From Opisthorchis felineus (taxonomy: Eukaryota > Platyhelminthes > Trematoda > Opisthorchiida > Opisthorchiidae), in contig SJOL01005652.1 of NCBI GenBank assembly GCA_004794785.1, forward strand, positions 172,551 through 236,550: a stretch of 64,000 nt of DNA, read 5' to 3'. The position numbers were made by a program, and so were the translations under genes. The first letter of the stretch is position 1; each line of letters begins with the position of its first letter. Of this stretch, positions 44,521 through 56,140 are shown piece by piece. The notes beneath the pieces are model-generated. The model worked only from the letters and a program-made list of their open reading frames with translations. It did not search any database and was not told where the DNA came from.

Positions 44521-47500
44521 TAAAATAAATTCTGGTGGCTCAGGTGGGTTAATTGGCTGTTGATCAGGTGGCAGTTGATTCGTCCGCCGAGCTTGACAAT
44601 TAGCGTGCCACTCAACTGCGCACTGATTTTGTCCCTTAGCATGGCGACGAAACGTTTGCAAGCCACGTATTGCTTGCATTTCAAATGATCTCTAGGTGGT
44701 CAAGTTGTAACTTCCCGTCTCGATGACGACTCACTTCAGTGCATTTTTAATTTGGCTATTGCCCCCCCCCCCAGCCTAACAAAGATAAAGGCGTAAAAAT
44801 ACATTTTCACTTTGAATCGGCTTTACCGTAATTCTCTCACAATCAGCCCTTTACTAGGGTGACGCTCGATGGTGTCTATCAAGTCGAACAAATATATTGC
44901 GGGACGTTCTATCTTGTTTTCAGCATTGTTTATCTTAGTAATCACCGAGTTATCTGCCTTGTTCTCCCTAGGTTTCAACCTCAGAAGATTCTTATGTACG
45001 ATATGAACGTAAATTGATTCCTATCATCCTCTCAAAAAAGTTTGGTAAACAGTCTTTCGCTTTTCATGCTCCTGTTAGATGAAAGTGATCCAAAAGTTGG
45101 AAGGTTGATCTTCAGCTCGCTATTTTCTGCCTTGGACTACTTAAAATCACCTTCCCAGGTATTCAATGATGTTAAAGTTGGGGTTCATGATACAAAGCCT
45201 CTCCGGAACGCTGGCGGTAAAAATGGTCCGGCAAAGTGACTGTAGTGGGGTTTATGTGACACGTGAATGGGGATTGAGTCAGCTGTTTTTCATGGTAAGA
45301 ATTCTTTGGTCTATGTTCGAAAACACGGACATATACTAAACTAAATCATTACAGCAGTGTGACACCGATTCTCCTCGCAAAAGCCAGTTGAATTGAGCTG
45401 CGTTCCTAAGAATTTCTTCCTGTAGTGTCGTGCACTGAGTCCGGTTGGTCGTCTTTATTTGTTCCACTCGTTTGTAATGTGATCAAAGTCGAGATTCCTA
45501 TCATTCCACTCCTATGTGTATAGCGACCTGCTGATCACATCTGTTTTCGGACTGGTCCGTCATATCGAACTACGCCATTACGCATAATGAGCGGTGCAAC
45601 ATGGTTCGCGCTGAGTTGCGTGTTCATCTAACTGAACGTCCTGTATCCGCTGTACATCCGGGCGAATAAGATCAGAGAGTGGATAGGACGGAACAGTTCT
45701 AGAGCCATCCGTATGCCGCATTCTACATTGACCTAAGCCAGTCTGAAGTGTATTATTCCCTGCTTGAGTCTTTCCAAGAGTTGTTGGAGGTGGGCCTGTT
45801 GCATCTTTTCAATGAATGTTCGATAGTCTAACACAGACACTGGCATCAGTGTACTCTCTCTCTCTCTCTCTCTCCTCGTATATTTTAAGTTCACTCAATC
45901 TGCATTACTGCTTCCAACTTAGCAATGCTCCATGGTAACTTTCTGATCACTGAGACCTGTACATTCTTCCTTCAAAGGACAAAGTATTCGGCGTTGTTTC
46001 AAAAGCTCCAGGTCTCATTATCTTTAGTCAGTCTGATTTCGCTCCACCTTATGCAATATTTCCTACTTTAACACACCAACTCAAAGACTCGAGTTCAATA
46101 ATAATGGCCCCTTCTCGCCACCATTGAGGTGGTATCTCAATAAAAAGGATCCACCTGTACACACGGCGAGGGCTTGCGGCCTTTGTTATTAATTGGTTTA
46201 CGCATAACACACGCTGGTTAGCGTGAGCAGGTTGGTCAGTCTAGGGACGACGTGTTTACTGCAAGGCGTGTCAGGCTAATGACGCGCGACCGACGGCGCT
46301 GGAGGCTTGCGCACTTAATTTTCGGAACTGCAGTCTTTTCGGCGGTCTCTTAAACCCACGTCCAGTAGTGGATATGTTCGTCCATCCGGGGTTGTAACTG
46401 TCCCTCCTTCATTCCAGCCGGAGCAACATCGTGCTCACACGTATTTTGGTAAACACAGACGGTAAGACGGACAGTCGATTTTCGATGGACGGCATGGAAA
46501 TGTTTGTGTCGGAAAGCAAGACGGCCTCACGTAAGACGGTTTCCACGATTTGAATCCCTTTAAAACCGGGTTGACACAACAGGATTCATTGTACACAGTT
46601 CACAGCTGACTGTCGGTATCACAGGCGACAATTGTTCAAGTGATACCGAACTGTGATCGATTAATGGAGTTCAGACGTGAGCTATGACCAAGCTGAACGT
46701 GCGTGTGTGGGTGGGCACTAATGTGTGTGTGTGAGCAGCCACAGCGCACAATGTACGGAGAACACAGCTAAGCCAACATCAGAAAAACGGATGGAAACAC
46801 TCAATGTTGTCTTGTCTAATCAAACTTCTGTTGTACGGGGCATTGTGATGCACCATCCGACCCGTTCTTGAATACTACCAAGAAACAGTGAATTTTTTCA
46901 CATTCAATTTCATCGTAAAATAGTTGGCCCTCATGCCACTCCTCTAACTGCTCGGTGCCATCCTTCGTTTCGCGTGTGACGTGACAAAGATGTCATCCAC
47001 ACGCCGGCGGTGTTGAACCGGTTCAGTTTAGTTTCATTTTGCGACAGACATCTGACAAATTTGGCCCTATGCCCACACTGTCCGCCCAAATTCAGCATTT
47101 GCTGTGTATGTCAGTTGTAAGTGTTCGAGTTCAGGAAGCTGGATATTATTAGATGCGATACGATGCCACATGGTTGCAGTTGTTTTTCCCATTGAAACAT
47201 TGGTGGGGGGTGACTCACTATCTAATGAAACTAGAAGTTTTCCTTGTTCGTGCTCATCGGCTAAGTGACGAACAAGCTCAAAACGGTTTTCCAGAATGCG
47301 GTTGGACAAACATTTTCGCAAGCCATTTTAGGAGCTTATGTTGTGCTGAGCGCCTCAATAGAAACCGAGGTTTATGTGCCTCAGACAACCCATATGGTCG
47401 CGTGGTTTGTTCCTCGATGGGTTTTACCAACTCATGGTGGGTCATATGACCGATGAGGTCAGCATTTCGCCACACTTTTAAAAACGCAGTTAAACTTGTT

Positions 47501-47742
47501 CCTTCTCTTCTAAGAGTTGCCGAATGTTTTTCCTGTTGGAACTTACTAACGTTATACAATATTCTTTCCATTCACTGACCACACTAATCATGGTTGATCA
47601 CGGTATCGCCAAGCCTTTTTTCTGAGTACATTATCTTGAGATCGTCATTCTGTCACAGGTATTTGAATTCACCTGTACGGTCCGGTTATAAGCTTGCTTT
47701 CTGTCTTGTTGTGGGTTGTGCCATGTAGCATCTCATCAAAAT
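44521..47742. other. no recognisable gene; one dinucleotide tract
   Basis: Largest uninformative stretch in this part of the window. It contains a C run (44763-44773), a CT microsatellite at 45854-45874 and GT-rich sequence near 46720-46735. Overlapping frames near 47067-47571 on both strands have no recognisable domain. Confidence 0.45.
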
Positions 47743-47915
47743 TGGGCGAGATGGCTCAATGGTTAGAGCGCGAATTTACTGTCCAGATGGTCCGTGGTTC
47801 GACCTCCCCTGTCTAGGCTTGGGCAACCTGGCAGTATCCCAGGCCTCGTGCTCCCTTCAGGTGGCATGGCGGTCGGGCACCGAAAGGGTGCTACAGCTGA
47901 ACGATTTTTCCTTAA
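47743..47915 (+). mobile_element. tRNA-derived SINE, copy 5, plus strand
   Basis: The only plus-strand copy. It starts GGGCGAGATGGCTCAATGG with a perfect A-box match TGGCTCAATGG. The B box is partly lost because about 25 bases after GGTTCGA are deleted, joining it to CCTCCCCTGTCTAGGC. The body and the CAGCTGAACGATTTTT end are conserved. It ends about 50 bp before the candidate exon at 47969. Confidence 0.88.
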
Positions 47916-47968
47916 AATTCGCAGCTTCAAAGAGAAAGTAGACCCTTGTTTCAATTTTCTTTTTTCAG

Positions 47969-48089
47969 CTGCTAACAGCGTGCGGAAGACACGCTTTTGA
48001 TATCCGTCCGACAGTTGCTACAGCAAATTACTACGACTGCCTTTTTGCGAAGCTTCAACAACAACTATTATCGACAATGCTGGGTCGCA
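47969..48089 (+). CDS. candidate seventh exon of the RNF19-like gene
   Basis: A strong acceptor (CAATTTTCTTTTTTCAG, ending 47968) and a consensus donor GTGAGT (48090) enclose 121 bases. They are open only in the frame that continues from a splice at 44045: [32 protein letters not shown], then MLGR. The other two frames stop. The frame also stays open past the donor to a TGA near 48157. No domain is recognised, so assignment rests on splice sites and phase. It could belong to another gene or be a chance match. Confidence 0.4.
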
Positions 48090-48159
48090 GTGAGTCAGAA
48101 GGAGATAGGGAGTTAATGTTCACATACTCTCATCAAAGGCTTTCTGAAAGGGAGTGACC

Positions 48160-49473
48160 AACATTAGATCGGCCCTTTTGACAAAGTTGCATTCTGAGGG
48201 CGCTCTCGGTTGTGACAGTTGTTAAATAGACCCGAAAAGGCTTGCAGGGGAGTTTGGGTTTGTTCGATGATAATCACTGTCAAAAATGGGTAGCATAGTC
48301 TCACGCTTATATCGAGACGTGCTAATCTCCAGCGATGATTGTAACATCCAGGCAAGCTATGAAAAGCTGTAATCTGGAAACTATGGGAGACATCACTAGC
48401 AAAAATATCGCGGAAGCAGGTTTATGCCTAAAAGGTGACCATCTATAGCGGTGCATACTACTGTGTGTACTGATGGCCAGCAGTTCTTTGGAATTTTCTC
48501 TTACCACTACCCGTGACTGGGCATCAGTAAAATGGGTTCTGGAGAAAAAAAGAACTTTCGTCTGCTTAGCCTTGAGGATAAATCCCCTGTAACTTACAAA
48601 GGGTGTTGGCGCATTTCTGGTCCGTTATCGGGCTCTATCGAAATGTCCGTTCAACTAAGCAAGCTGCCGTTAACATTTTTGATTAACACAAATGAGTCGA
48701 CTCACAGCAGCTAGGTCAATGAACTGAAAAAACCCCTGGTTCAAGTTGGCTGATTTTTGCGTCTACCGGTTCAAAAGAAGCATTGCACGAAATACTGGGT
48801 GAATATACAGCAGAGCGGAAGCATATTCCGAAACCGTCTGAGGAAATGTCGCATTAATTAGACTAAAAATGCCATAAGACTTCTGCACTCTACAAGCTAC
48901 AAGCATCCAACCAAAAACTAGCTGGGCTGTCACATGTACTGCTCAAACGTATATGCCATAAATCCAGTTTGTCTACTTACTTGATGTTTGTATTACTTAA
49001 CACAAGTATTCGCGAAATCCAGATAACGAAACATGTGAACTGCCCAAGAAATCGTAACTCCGAACCGGATTGATCGTGATCTCAGCTTGAAGGGTAATCG
49101 CATAGTGGGCCTACGAAACCGATACCATATGAACTTAGATATTATGAAGTGCTCAACAGAAACACCGTTCATAACATCAGTAATACACTTCCGTAAGGAC
49201 CAACAATTCTGAGAAATTGTTACAAAAACAACATTTGGAGAGCGAATTCGGAAACTGAGAGATCTGGTGAATTTCCTTGGCTGATTTGAGATGTTCTTCC
49301 GAACACTTCGTCTTCTAGTGTCTCAAAGAGTTTGCAGCTTTGTTGTCCGGACTTGCAAAATCGAGCCAAGCACCATTCCCATATTGTCAGCGAGAGCCAG
49401 ATGGGCGGCTTCGGCAAGCGAATCCGAATGGGCGTACTGTTTTGTGATAACCTGAGGTATTTTTCAATTGAAA
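48160..49473. other. no recognisable gene
   Basis: Short frames on both strands; no repeat shared within the window. Confidence 0.45.
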
Positions 49474-49560
49474 TTTCATCCTGTCAGTGAGGCCAATCTA
49501 TGCTGAAAAGCCGAGAAACACTGTACAACTGTCTTATCCTCGTTGGGAATCATCAGTAGT
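49474..49560 (-). ncRNA. possible third hammerhead-type repeat
   Basis: Minus strand: CUGAUGA (49550-49556), UUCC-CAACGA-GGAU as a partly paired stem II, then AAGAC where GAAAC is expected, AGUUGUACAGUG, and GAAATTTCAA-type sequence after GGCC near 49474-49490. It shares its downstream part with 42960-43035. The core is imperfect, so this is a suggestion only. Confidence 0.35.
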
Positions 49561-49574
49561 GCGCATCTCATGAA

Positions 49575-50198
49575 ACAATTGGGATTCTCGAACCCGTGAC
49601 TACTTCCGCATAATGTTCAATAGCAATTCACTGATATCCCATTCTCCACTCTCTTGTGAAGTACTCGACTACTGGCTGCAACACAGAAGAGACCCTTCAT
49701 AAAATTCAACCTGCATTGGTTCCCCAGTTTGCGCCCAAACAGAGCTCATGTCATCCACTCCTTGAGTGGTTCACCCATCGATCAGTCAGTCAGCAGATGT
49801 AAAATATTTGTTCTTGATTGGACAGTTGGCAGATGACTGGTTGCTTTTCCCATCGTTTTTTTGCCACGCCTTCGTACCCTCGCATGCATCAAATTTGCAA
49901 TAAAAGACTCCCGACTGGTCCGTTTTGGTTCCGTTTAAAGAAGGCCACTTGATCATGGATAAATACGACACCTGTTTCGACTGTTTGATCGATGGATGAA
50001 TCAACCATAGGCGTGCTCGATGTGGATCGTGTTTGCGACAAAATACGACGTTTAACAGCAACAAGAGTGGGAGATAATTCAGGTCAGTGACTATGCATGG
50101 TCCCGTCCCATGCACGTTTTCTACCATCAATAAATGCTTTTTTCTCAAATTATTTTTGAGGTAACTGCTACCCCATTAAATAGGTATCTTTCATAATG
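49575..50198. other. no recognisable gene
   Basis: A 120-codon minus-strand frame (49786-50148) shows no domain I can name. Confidence 0.4.
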
Positions 50199-50430
50199 TA
50201 CTACTCATAAGGTTGCTGAAAATTCTTCGACAGCCCACGACCGGTTTCGACCTTCGTGGGGCTCATCAGGTAGGCGCAGTCCCCGAGTTTCCATCAACCG
50301 TATGTTCTACTTGAAACCAAATTGCACGGAATTAGCGAAATACACTCATTTGCAAACAAATTTGGTTTTTCGAGAGACTCACCTGGAACCCATCTGAATC
50401 TCTCGTTTGTGATGTTTCCAGGTATCTTTC
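50199..50430 (-). mobile_element. hammerhead-bearing short element with the best-preserved ribozyme
   Basis: The minus strand reads body (from about 50430) to hammerhead (50233-50275) to the CTTATGAGTAG end (50199-50210). The 5' part of the body is interrupted by other sequence at 50440-50565, after which matching sequence resumes toward 50700. Confidence 0.7.
50233..50275 (-). ncRNA. type I hammerhead ribozyme, canonical core
   Basis: Minus strand: stem I GCCUAC (50270-50275), CUGAUGA (50263-50269), stem II GCCC/GGUC with loop CACGAA and one C-U mismatch, GAAA (50245-50248), palindromic stem III ACCGGU (50240-50245), cleavage triplet GUC with the site between 50239 and 50238, and stem I GUGGGC (50233-50238). 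Stem I has six pairs including one G-U. ACCGGU cannot form a loop on itself, so folding should need two copies. All core bases are present. Confidence 0.88.
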
Positions 50431-50565
50431 AGATTTCACCATCCCGTTAGGAATGAATGCGAAACCCAGTAGTTTGCTCGACTATTCGCAAAAAGTACGA
50501 ATGGACCAGTTTTTGGTAAGCTCGAAATAAGTCGTGAGTTCTGCGAAGTATAATCGTTTGTAATC

Positions 50566-50860
50566 TAATTTGGTTTTGAGGGAAGACTCGGCTGTATCCA
50601 ATCTGAGCATCTTATCGACAATATTCTTGAGATGAGTGTGCAGCACAAAGGTTGTCTCATGCTTCAGTTGGTACGATATCCAGGACATCGCAGTATATTT
50701 CCTTGACGGAACGCCACTCACGACCCATTTCAGCCTTCCTGGAGCTCATCAGTTAAGTGCAGTTCTCAAGTTTCCTTCAACCTTGTGTTTACTTGAACTT
50801 AGTTGTGCACCGTTGGCAAAATACTCTAATTTACAAACTGATTTGGTTTTAACGGAACGG
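50566..50860 (-). mobile_element. hammerhead-bearing short element, second unit in the same array
   Basis: The minus strand reads 50860 to 50760 (body end), the hammerhead at 50714-50760, then the start of the next body (GATATCGTACCAACTGAAGC near 50690-50665) down to about 50566. The hammerhead followed by body, then by the unit at 50199-50430, is a damaged tandem arrangement. Confidence 0.6.
50714..50760 (-). ncRNA. type I hammerhead-like motif, stems decayed
   Basis: Minus strand: CUGAUGA (50746-50752) and GAAA (50728-50731) are intact with a GUC cleavage triplet (GGGUC^GUGAG). Stem II (GCUC/GGCU) and stem III (AUGGGU) have lost pairing. Confidence 0.65.
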
Positions 50861-52387
50861 GTCATGAGCTGTCGAAGAGTATTCCTCGCCCTCAGGAGTA
50901 ATGTGTTCCGTCAAGAGGCAAACAGCTTCCCATCGATGGTCTTCGCTTAAAATACAGCCACGACATTGGGATATAATGGCGGTGTTTCATCCCTTTTGAT
51001 TTTTTTGGGCTGTATGGGGCTAATATCTGCAAGGGTACTGCAGCTGAATGCTTCTTTGTTTGAGGCCAGAGGGGACTTGAAGGTACGAGCTCTTGAACAG
51101 AACATATGTGGTTGGAATGTCCTTGTCGATTACCGGCGTCTAGGTTTGTACAGTGAGCTGAACGCCACCAGAAGGATGTCATTTTTATGATCAACTTTGC
51201 ACCACTGTTGACAATAAGATGCGTCCCATGTGTGCAGGGAACTGTATGGGTTGCCGAAAACCACTTGTGATAGTTACTTAGTGTTGGGCCTACAAACTCA
51301 CAACATTTTCAAATTAAATGGCCAAGTGTGTCGCTGTCAGAGTCGATCGCAGTTGGTTGCATTAGTACTATTTTTCAGTGAGTTCTTGCACCGGCCGACC
51401 ACAGCATATCAGGATTTGATTTTTTCTGCCTGGTGGAAATGACTTGGAATAGAGAGCCACGGACTGTTTTGAACTCAGTTATGTAGGATTGTAGACAATA
51501 TCAGAGTCCCATTTCCCGTGCGGTACATTTCAGCATGTGCATTACTTCCCACTCAGCTAAGGTGGCAGGTATCGTCAGTCGTAAATGACGAGCAATGTAG
51601 AACTTACAGCTTCGGGTTGCAATGCTGCTCAAATATTGAACCATGCGGACTCCACCTGTAGGTGGCCCCTGTTTATGGACGGTAACTTGTGATTCACCAG
51701 CCATGGCAAGGGAACACTGCATCTGTCAGACAGCGATATCGCACACCGGGAGACAGAAATTCGGCATTAAGTTCACAGGCCATTCACAGCTCGTAATCTT
51801 CGCAGCTACACAGGTATGTTTTACGTTGAAAGCAGCTCCGTGTTGCATATAAATGATGCAAATTACAGAAGCTGTGCTTGTAAAAAGGATGGTCAAATAA
51901 TTTAGCACCGGTGTGCAGGTCACCACGCTATCATCAGCTACGAAGTTATCCGGCTCTGTCCAATTGTAAGGTCTAAATAGGCAATTAGTTGCCATAGCTG
52001 ATGAACAAGCGATCAGATGCACGTACTGCTTCTTCCAGGCTTAGGTCGCTGGCTGGATTGAACACTAGAACGTGCATATGAAAATTACAAATGTTTTTCC
52101 GTGAATCGATTTCCAATAGTAAATACCTCAGTTGGGAGTGCCGGGATTCCTGTAGTGAAGTCTGAGGTTGTGCGTTGATTTTTTTGTGATTTTGTTGGAT
52201 GTTGCATCATGTGATCTTGTGATTTTTTTAGTTTTAGGCATTTAGGTTCATCCTGTATTGCATGCACAGGGTGTCGTCCTTTATACACGATAAATGAAGG
52301 TGTTTCGGACTCACGCTTGAGCAACGTGTGCCGATTCACAGTAATGGTCTTTGTTGCAGACCAGCGGCTTGACCACGGGGCACCCCT
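50861..52387. other. no recognisable gene
   Basis: Frames near 51500-52022 overlap on both strands and lack a recognisable domain. The region ends at the abrupt start of GC-richer rDNA-like sequence. Confidence 0.4.
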
Positions 52388-53212
52388 CGGCAAGGCCTTG
52401 GGGGGTCAGCCGTAAAAGGTTGTGCTTGATCCGGTGACGCGGAGCAGGCGTAGTTGGTCGGTTACAACAATTAACCGACGTCGGCTCACACCCTGTGGGT
52501 CGACTACCCGGTCGTTTGCCAAACGCACCAAACGATCCCGTGCCTGGCGCAGTTTTTGGTTGTTAATTCATCTGCGTCCATGGTACTGTGCTCTACCAGG
52601 AGAGCACTGTTCAGCACGTTTCCTACGCCGTCTGACATTCTGTCCATGGCCTGGAGCTGACAGCCCCAGTGGAACGGCTGACATCCTGAGGTGTGACAGA
52701 CTTTTCCGAGTCTGCTAATGCTAATGCTGACGCTTTCGTGGTTCAGCATGCTTTGCGATGAGGTGTCGCGAAAGCCAGTAGTTGTCTGTGCCTTGTGTGG
52801 CTACGCTGGCACTCCGCACCCATGCCAACGGGTTTACCCGGGTTGCTATCCTCTATCTATCTGTGATGAGCTGACGCCTGCTTCCCGTCGAGGGCCTGCT
52901 CACTGCGGTCATCGGCGTGTTGCGGGTTGATGCCCTTTCCACTGTTAAGCCGGCTGGCTTGTCCTGTACGTTGGGCGGGTTGGATTCAATCCGTTTCGAC
53001 TGTGTCTATTCGATGTACCGATATGATTGCACGTGGCAGTTCGCGTCATCTACTACTCTGTACTGCCCTGCAATGGTGCGTGTGGTCCACATGTTACGGA
53101 CGCATGTGGTTGCACCATGAGCGTCGCCTGGTTGTGAGCGCCTACAACGCGCACGGGCGTAGCTCTAAAACTGCACAGCTGAACCTCAGTCGTCTGGCTG
53201 AGGAGTGTGAAC
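52388..53212 (+). other. rDNA 5' external transcribed spacer or intergenic spacer-like sequence
   Basis: GC-richer than its surroundings and directly continuous with the 18S start at 53213, as expected for the transcribed spacer upstream of SSU rRNA. It has no coding domain. Assignment rests on position rather than on sequence recognition, and the left limit is approximate. Confidence 0.55.
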
Positions 53213-53478
53213 AATCTGGTTGATCCTGCCAGTAGTCATATGCTTGTCTCAGAGATTAAGCCATGCATGTCTAAGTACAAACCTTCAAACGGTGAAACCG
53301 CGAATGGCTCATTAAATCAGCTATGGTTCCTTGGATCGTACATACTACATGGATAACTGTAGTAATTCTAGAGCTAATACATGCCACTATGCCCTGACCC
53401 GCAAGGGAACGGGTGGATTTATTAGAACAGAACCAACCGGCGGTGACTTCGGTTGCTGTCGTTGCATTCTGTGATGAC
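53213..53478 (+). rRNA. 18S (SSU) rRNA, 5' fragment only
   Basis: Begins AATCTGGTTGATCCTGCC and continues through AGTAGTCATATGCTTGTCTC, GATTAAGCCATGCATGTC, AAACCGCGAATGGCTCATTA and GTAATTCTAGAGCTAATACA. These are the conserved first helices of eukaryotic 18S rRNA. It follows 18S to about TTGCATTCTGTGATGAC and then changes abruptly to unrelated sequence. A full gene would be about 1.8-2 kb, so this is an isolated truncated copy (orphon) or an assembly junction. Confidence 0.95.
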
Positions 53479-55769
53479 CTATTCATACCGAAATGTTCGA
53501 ATGCGACGTGGCAATAGTCAGCAGTGCGCGTCTGACCACCAGAATATCGAGGGAATGTGAAGGATGTCGAAATTGGTGGCTCGATTTCATAATCTTTCCC
53601 CTGACCAAAGTGTTTTCACTAAGCATTGTACTGATTAGCAAAGTTGAGGTCAGCAGCCAGCTGAGGAATTCTACGGAGATCTAACCCGATTTGCCCAAAT
53701 AAAAAGTCTACCGTAATATCTGCTAGGCCACCCAAGCCACCACTGTTCGAAATTCAGCGGGGTTCACGTTTGTGCATAGTAGTAGCAAAAAACAGAAATT
53801 CAAAAAATTTAAAAATGTGAAGCAGATGGTATGCTTCATACAGTCTCATTTTACCAGTTCCTAGTTCCTTTCTCGTCATGATGAATCAAACCTAACTTAA
53901 CACACTTTGCAATCATAGAATGGCACTTAATCGTACAGCACAAAAGCAGCTAGGAATCACTGTGTGAAATTTGTGATTATCATGTTTATTTGAAGACCAG
54001 CTCTAGCTGGCTGTGTTGTCTAGTTCCACTGTGCACATTCAGCAACGGCTATTTGGTACATTTTAATATACCCAATAGTTAAGCAGCCGTTTTAAAAGTC
54101 CCCAGTTTCTAACAGTTGGCTGGTGATAAATCTGAGTTTCAGCCAGATGTGTCACATTTCAGGCAAGTATTTCTGACTGCTGTTCTCACGGGCATACTAG
54201 GTTTACAAGCGTTTAACAAATGAGTTCTGTTCATTTATATGCGTAGTAGCAGTTACTGCCGAACGACTGCATCGTCCGCACATGATGAGAGGGTGAAGTT
54301 TGACCAAGTCCAGAGTGGAGTTAAAGTTTACTGTCTGACCTAGTTTGTGATGTGACCTTGCTTGCTTGAAAATGTGAGAATTTTGATAGTTATTCGAGAT
54401 TCATGTGGGTATTTGTCCACTTTGGCTTCCGTTCTTTGCTGAGACGGAGCATAGGTCGGAGACCATAGTAAGGATGAAGCTAGTGAATTGCACCGCCAGA
54501 GACGCGAACACAGAATTGAATTCCTTCGGCCGCGAAGGGTACCATGATCAGGGACCAAATTGTTGACCGAAAGTAGTCGTTCTACGTTTTCGGGCGAGAA
54601 TAGGACGCCCAGTTTTCTCTCGCGAGAATCGTAGATGTAAACCATCACTCGTATATCATCTACTGACAATTGTCGTTTACAATATGTCTGGCTATATACC
54701 ACTTGTCCGGTTTTGGGCTTAGAAAATAAATGACTTCCTGTGATTCATCTCATGCTGTACTGTTCAGACGGATTGAACTGACCCTGTTCTTGGTGATGAA
54801 TGTCCGCCCAATCTTTGGTTACTGAGTCTTTGTAAGTAGTTAAAGCATTTTGATTTTCCGCCGCTAGCCTTCCTAGATGAGAGGCAGTACTTGTGTCACG
54901 TCGGGAATGAATGTCGTCGGTGTGTTTGTAATGGATTTCAGGCGGTGAACATTTCGAGAACAGGTTGAATCTTAAATTTGAGCTAGAAACAAATTACTAG
55001 TCGTCCAACCGACTTACTCATGAGCGATAACGCTGCTCATCCTCAGCTTCAAGGATGCATTCGCCAGTGCAGTCCACGTACTATTGATTTCTGGATATAC
55101 AGTGTTATTGGTTCCCTTCGAATATCAACGTTTCCCCATAAATGGACCACCTTTTTCTCGGGCAAAATGCCTATTCCCAAAAGGGACGGGAAAAGTTTGA
55201 GAGTTTTGGCCCTACTATTCCCAAATAAGAACCGTCTTTTTTAGTGGTCGACAATTGTGAACATTATTTGACTTTAACAGTTTTGAGCCATGGTATCCAA
55301 AAGCCGACCAGGTGCGCAAATTCTGTCGCGCATTCTAATAGTGCCTAGCTAGCTTAACAGCTGAACCTTCCGTGAGAAGAGTGGTACCACAAATCGTGGA
55401 CGCATGAGCCCAATGGTGGTTTACCCAGATATCTTATCCAATGGTACGACCACTTACAAGTATTGTGAGCACACTCATCCGGTGATAGTTCTTTTGCGTG
55501 ATTGGTAATCCAGCCGATCCGGTTCTAAAGACGGTCAAATCATGAAAAATATGAGTGTCTGATTCGGGCGGAAAAATTACACGGGCACTGAGGTGTAGAT
55601 TTAAAGCTGGTAACGATTATCAATGCACAAGTTACGTTATCGTTGTTCATCGATCAGGTGACTGTTTTTCTGTTTAATACGATTGGAATTGGGCGCCTGT
55701 ATGTTCAGCCACCATACTGGCGACATGGTCCGTGCACGTTCGGATACATGGTCTGTACATCACAAAGAG
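53479..55769. other. no recognisable gene
   Basis: No continuation of rRNA. A 120-codon minus-strand frame (54340-54702) has no recognisable domain. Confidence 0.45.
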
Positions 55770-56140
55770 ACTGTAATCACCAATAGTGCAACGGTTTTAT
55801 GCACCTCAGTAACCCATAGGGATATACTAGGAAGGTGTCCATGTATCAATCGCAGAATTTATTGTTGTGAGGCTTGGCGACTCCGATCCGGAGATCCCAA
55901 AAGTCTTCAATTATTTGATAAGTAGCGTTTTCGTAGCATAGCAGGCCTTAATTAACCGCTATTAAGTGTTTCGTAAGGCTGTGTTCGATATTGAGTCGGA
56001 TTTGATTAACAGGAAAATAAGTTTCGCCAAGTTAAGGTGGCTTGAATGTATGCTACCTATGCCAGATGGGGCTCACCAGAGAATATTTTCCCATTCCGAT
56101 TCTTAGCTCTAGCTGGACCGTGAAATGGAAACACGAAAGC
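55770..56140 (+). pseudogene. degraded LINE C-terminal remnant
   Basis: Broken frames give IYCCEAWRLRSGDPKSLQLF, FRKAVFDIESDLINRK, ISFAKLRWLECMLPMPDG and QRIFSHSDS, in the order of LLYGSETWPLR...FDHRCLRS...RLRWLGHVLRMPED...RALFS of the LINE at 3150-4728. It is very diverged. Confidence 0.55.

Noticed and set aside
45854..45874. Regular CT repeat considered as part of an array or CRISPR-like structure
   Set aside because: It is a plain dinucleotide microsatellite. No spaced direct repeats of CRISPR type occur in the window.
47743..47815. tRNA-like sequence that could be called a tRNA gene
   Set aside because: It is followed by the conserved SINE body, occurs in five dispersed copies, and lacks a closed acceptor stem and intact B box here.
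51501..52022. Overlapping minus- and plus-strand frames with some protein-like composition
   Set aside because: No recognisable family motif, and a possible donor GTATGT at 51812 without a matching gene.
53271..53486. Open frame on the minus strand across the 18S fragment
   Set aside because: It is an antisense reading of rRNA sequence.
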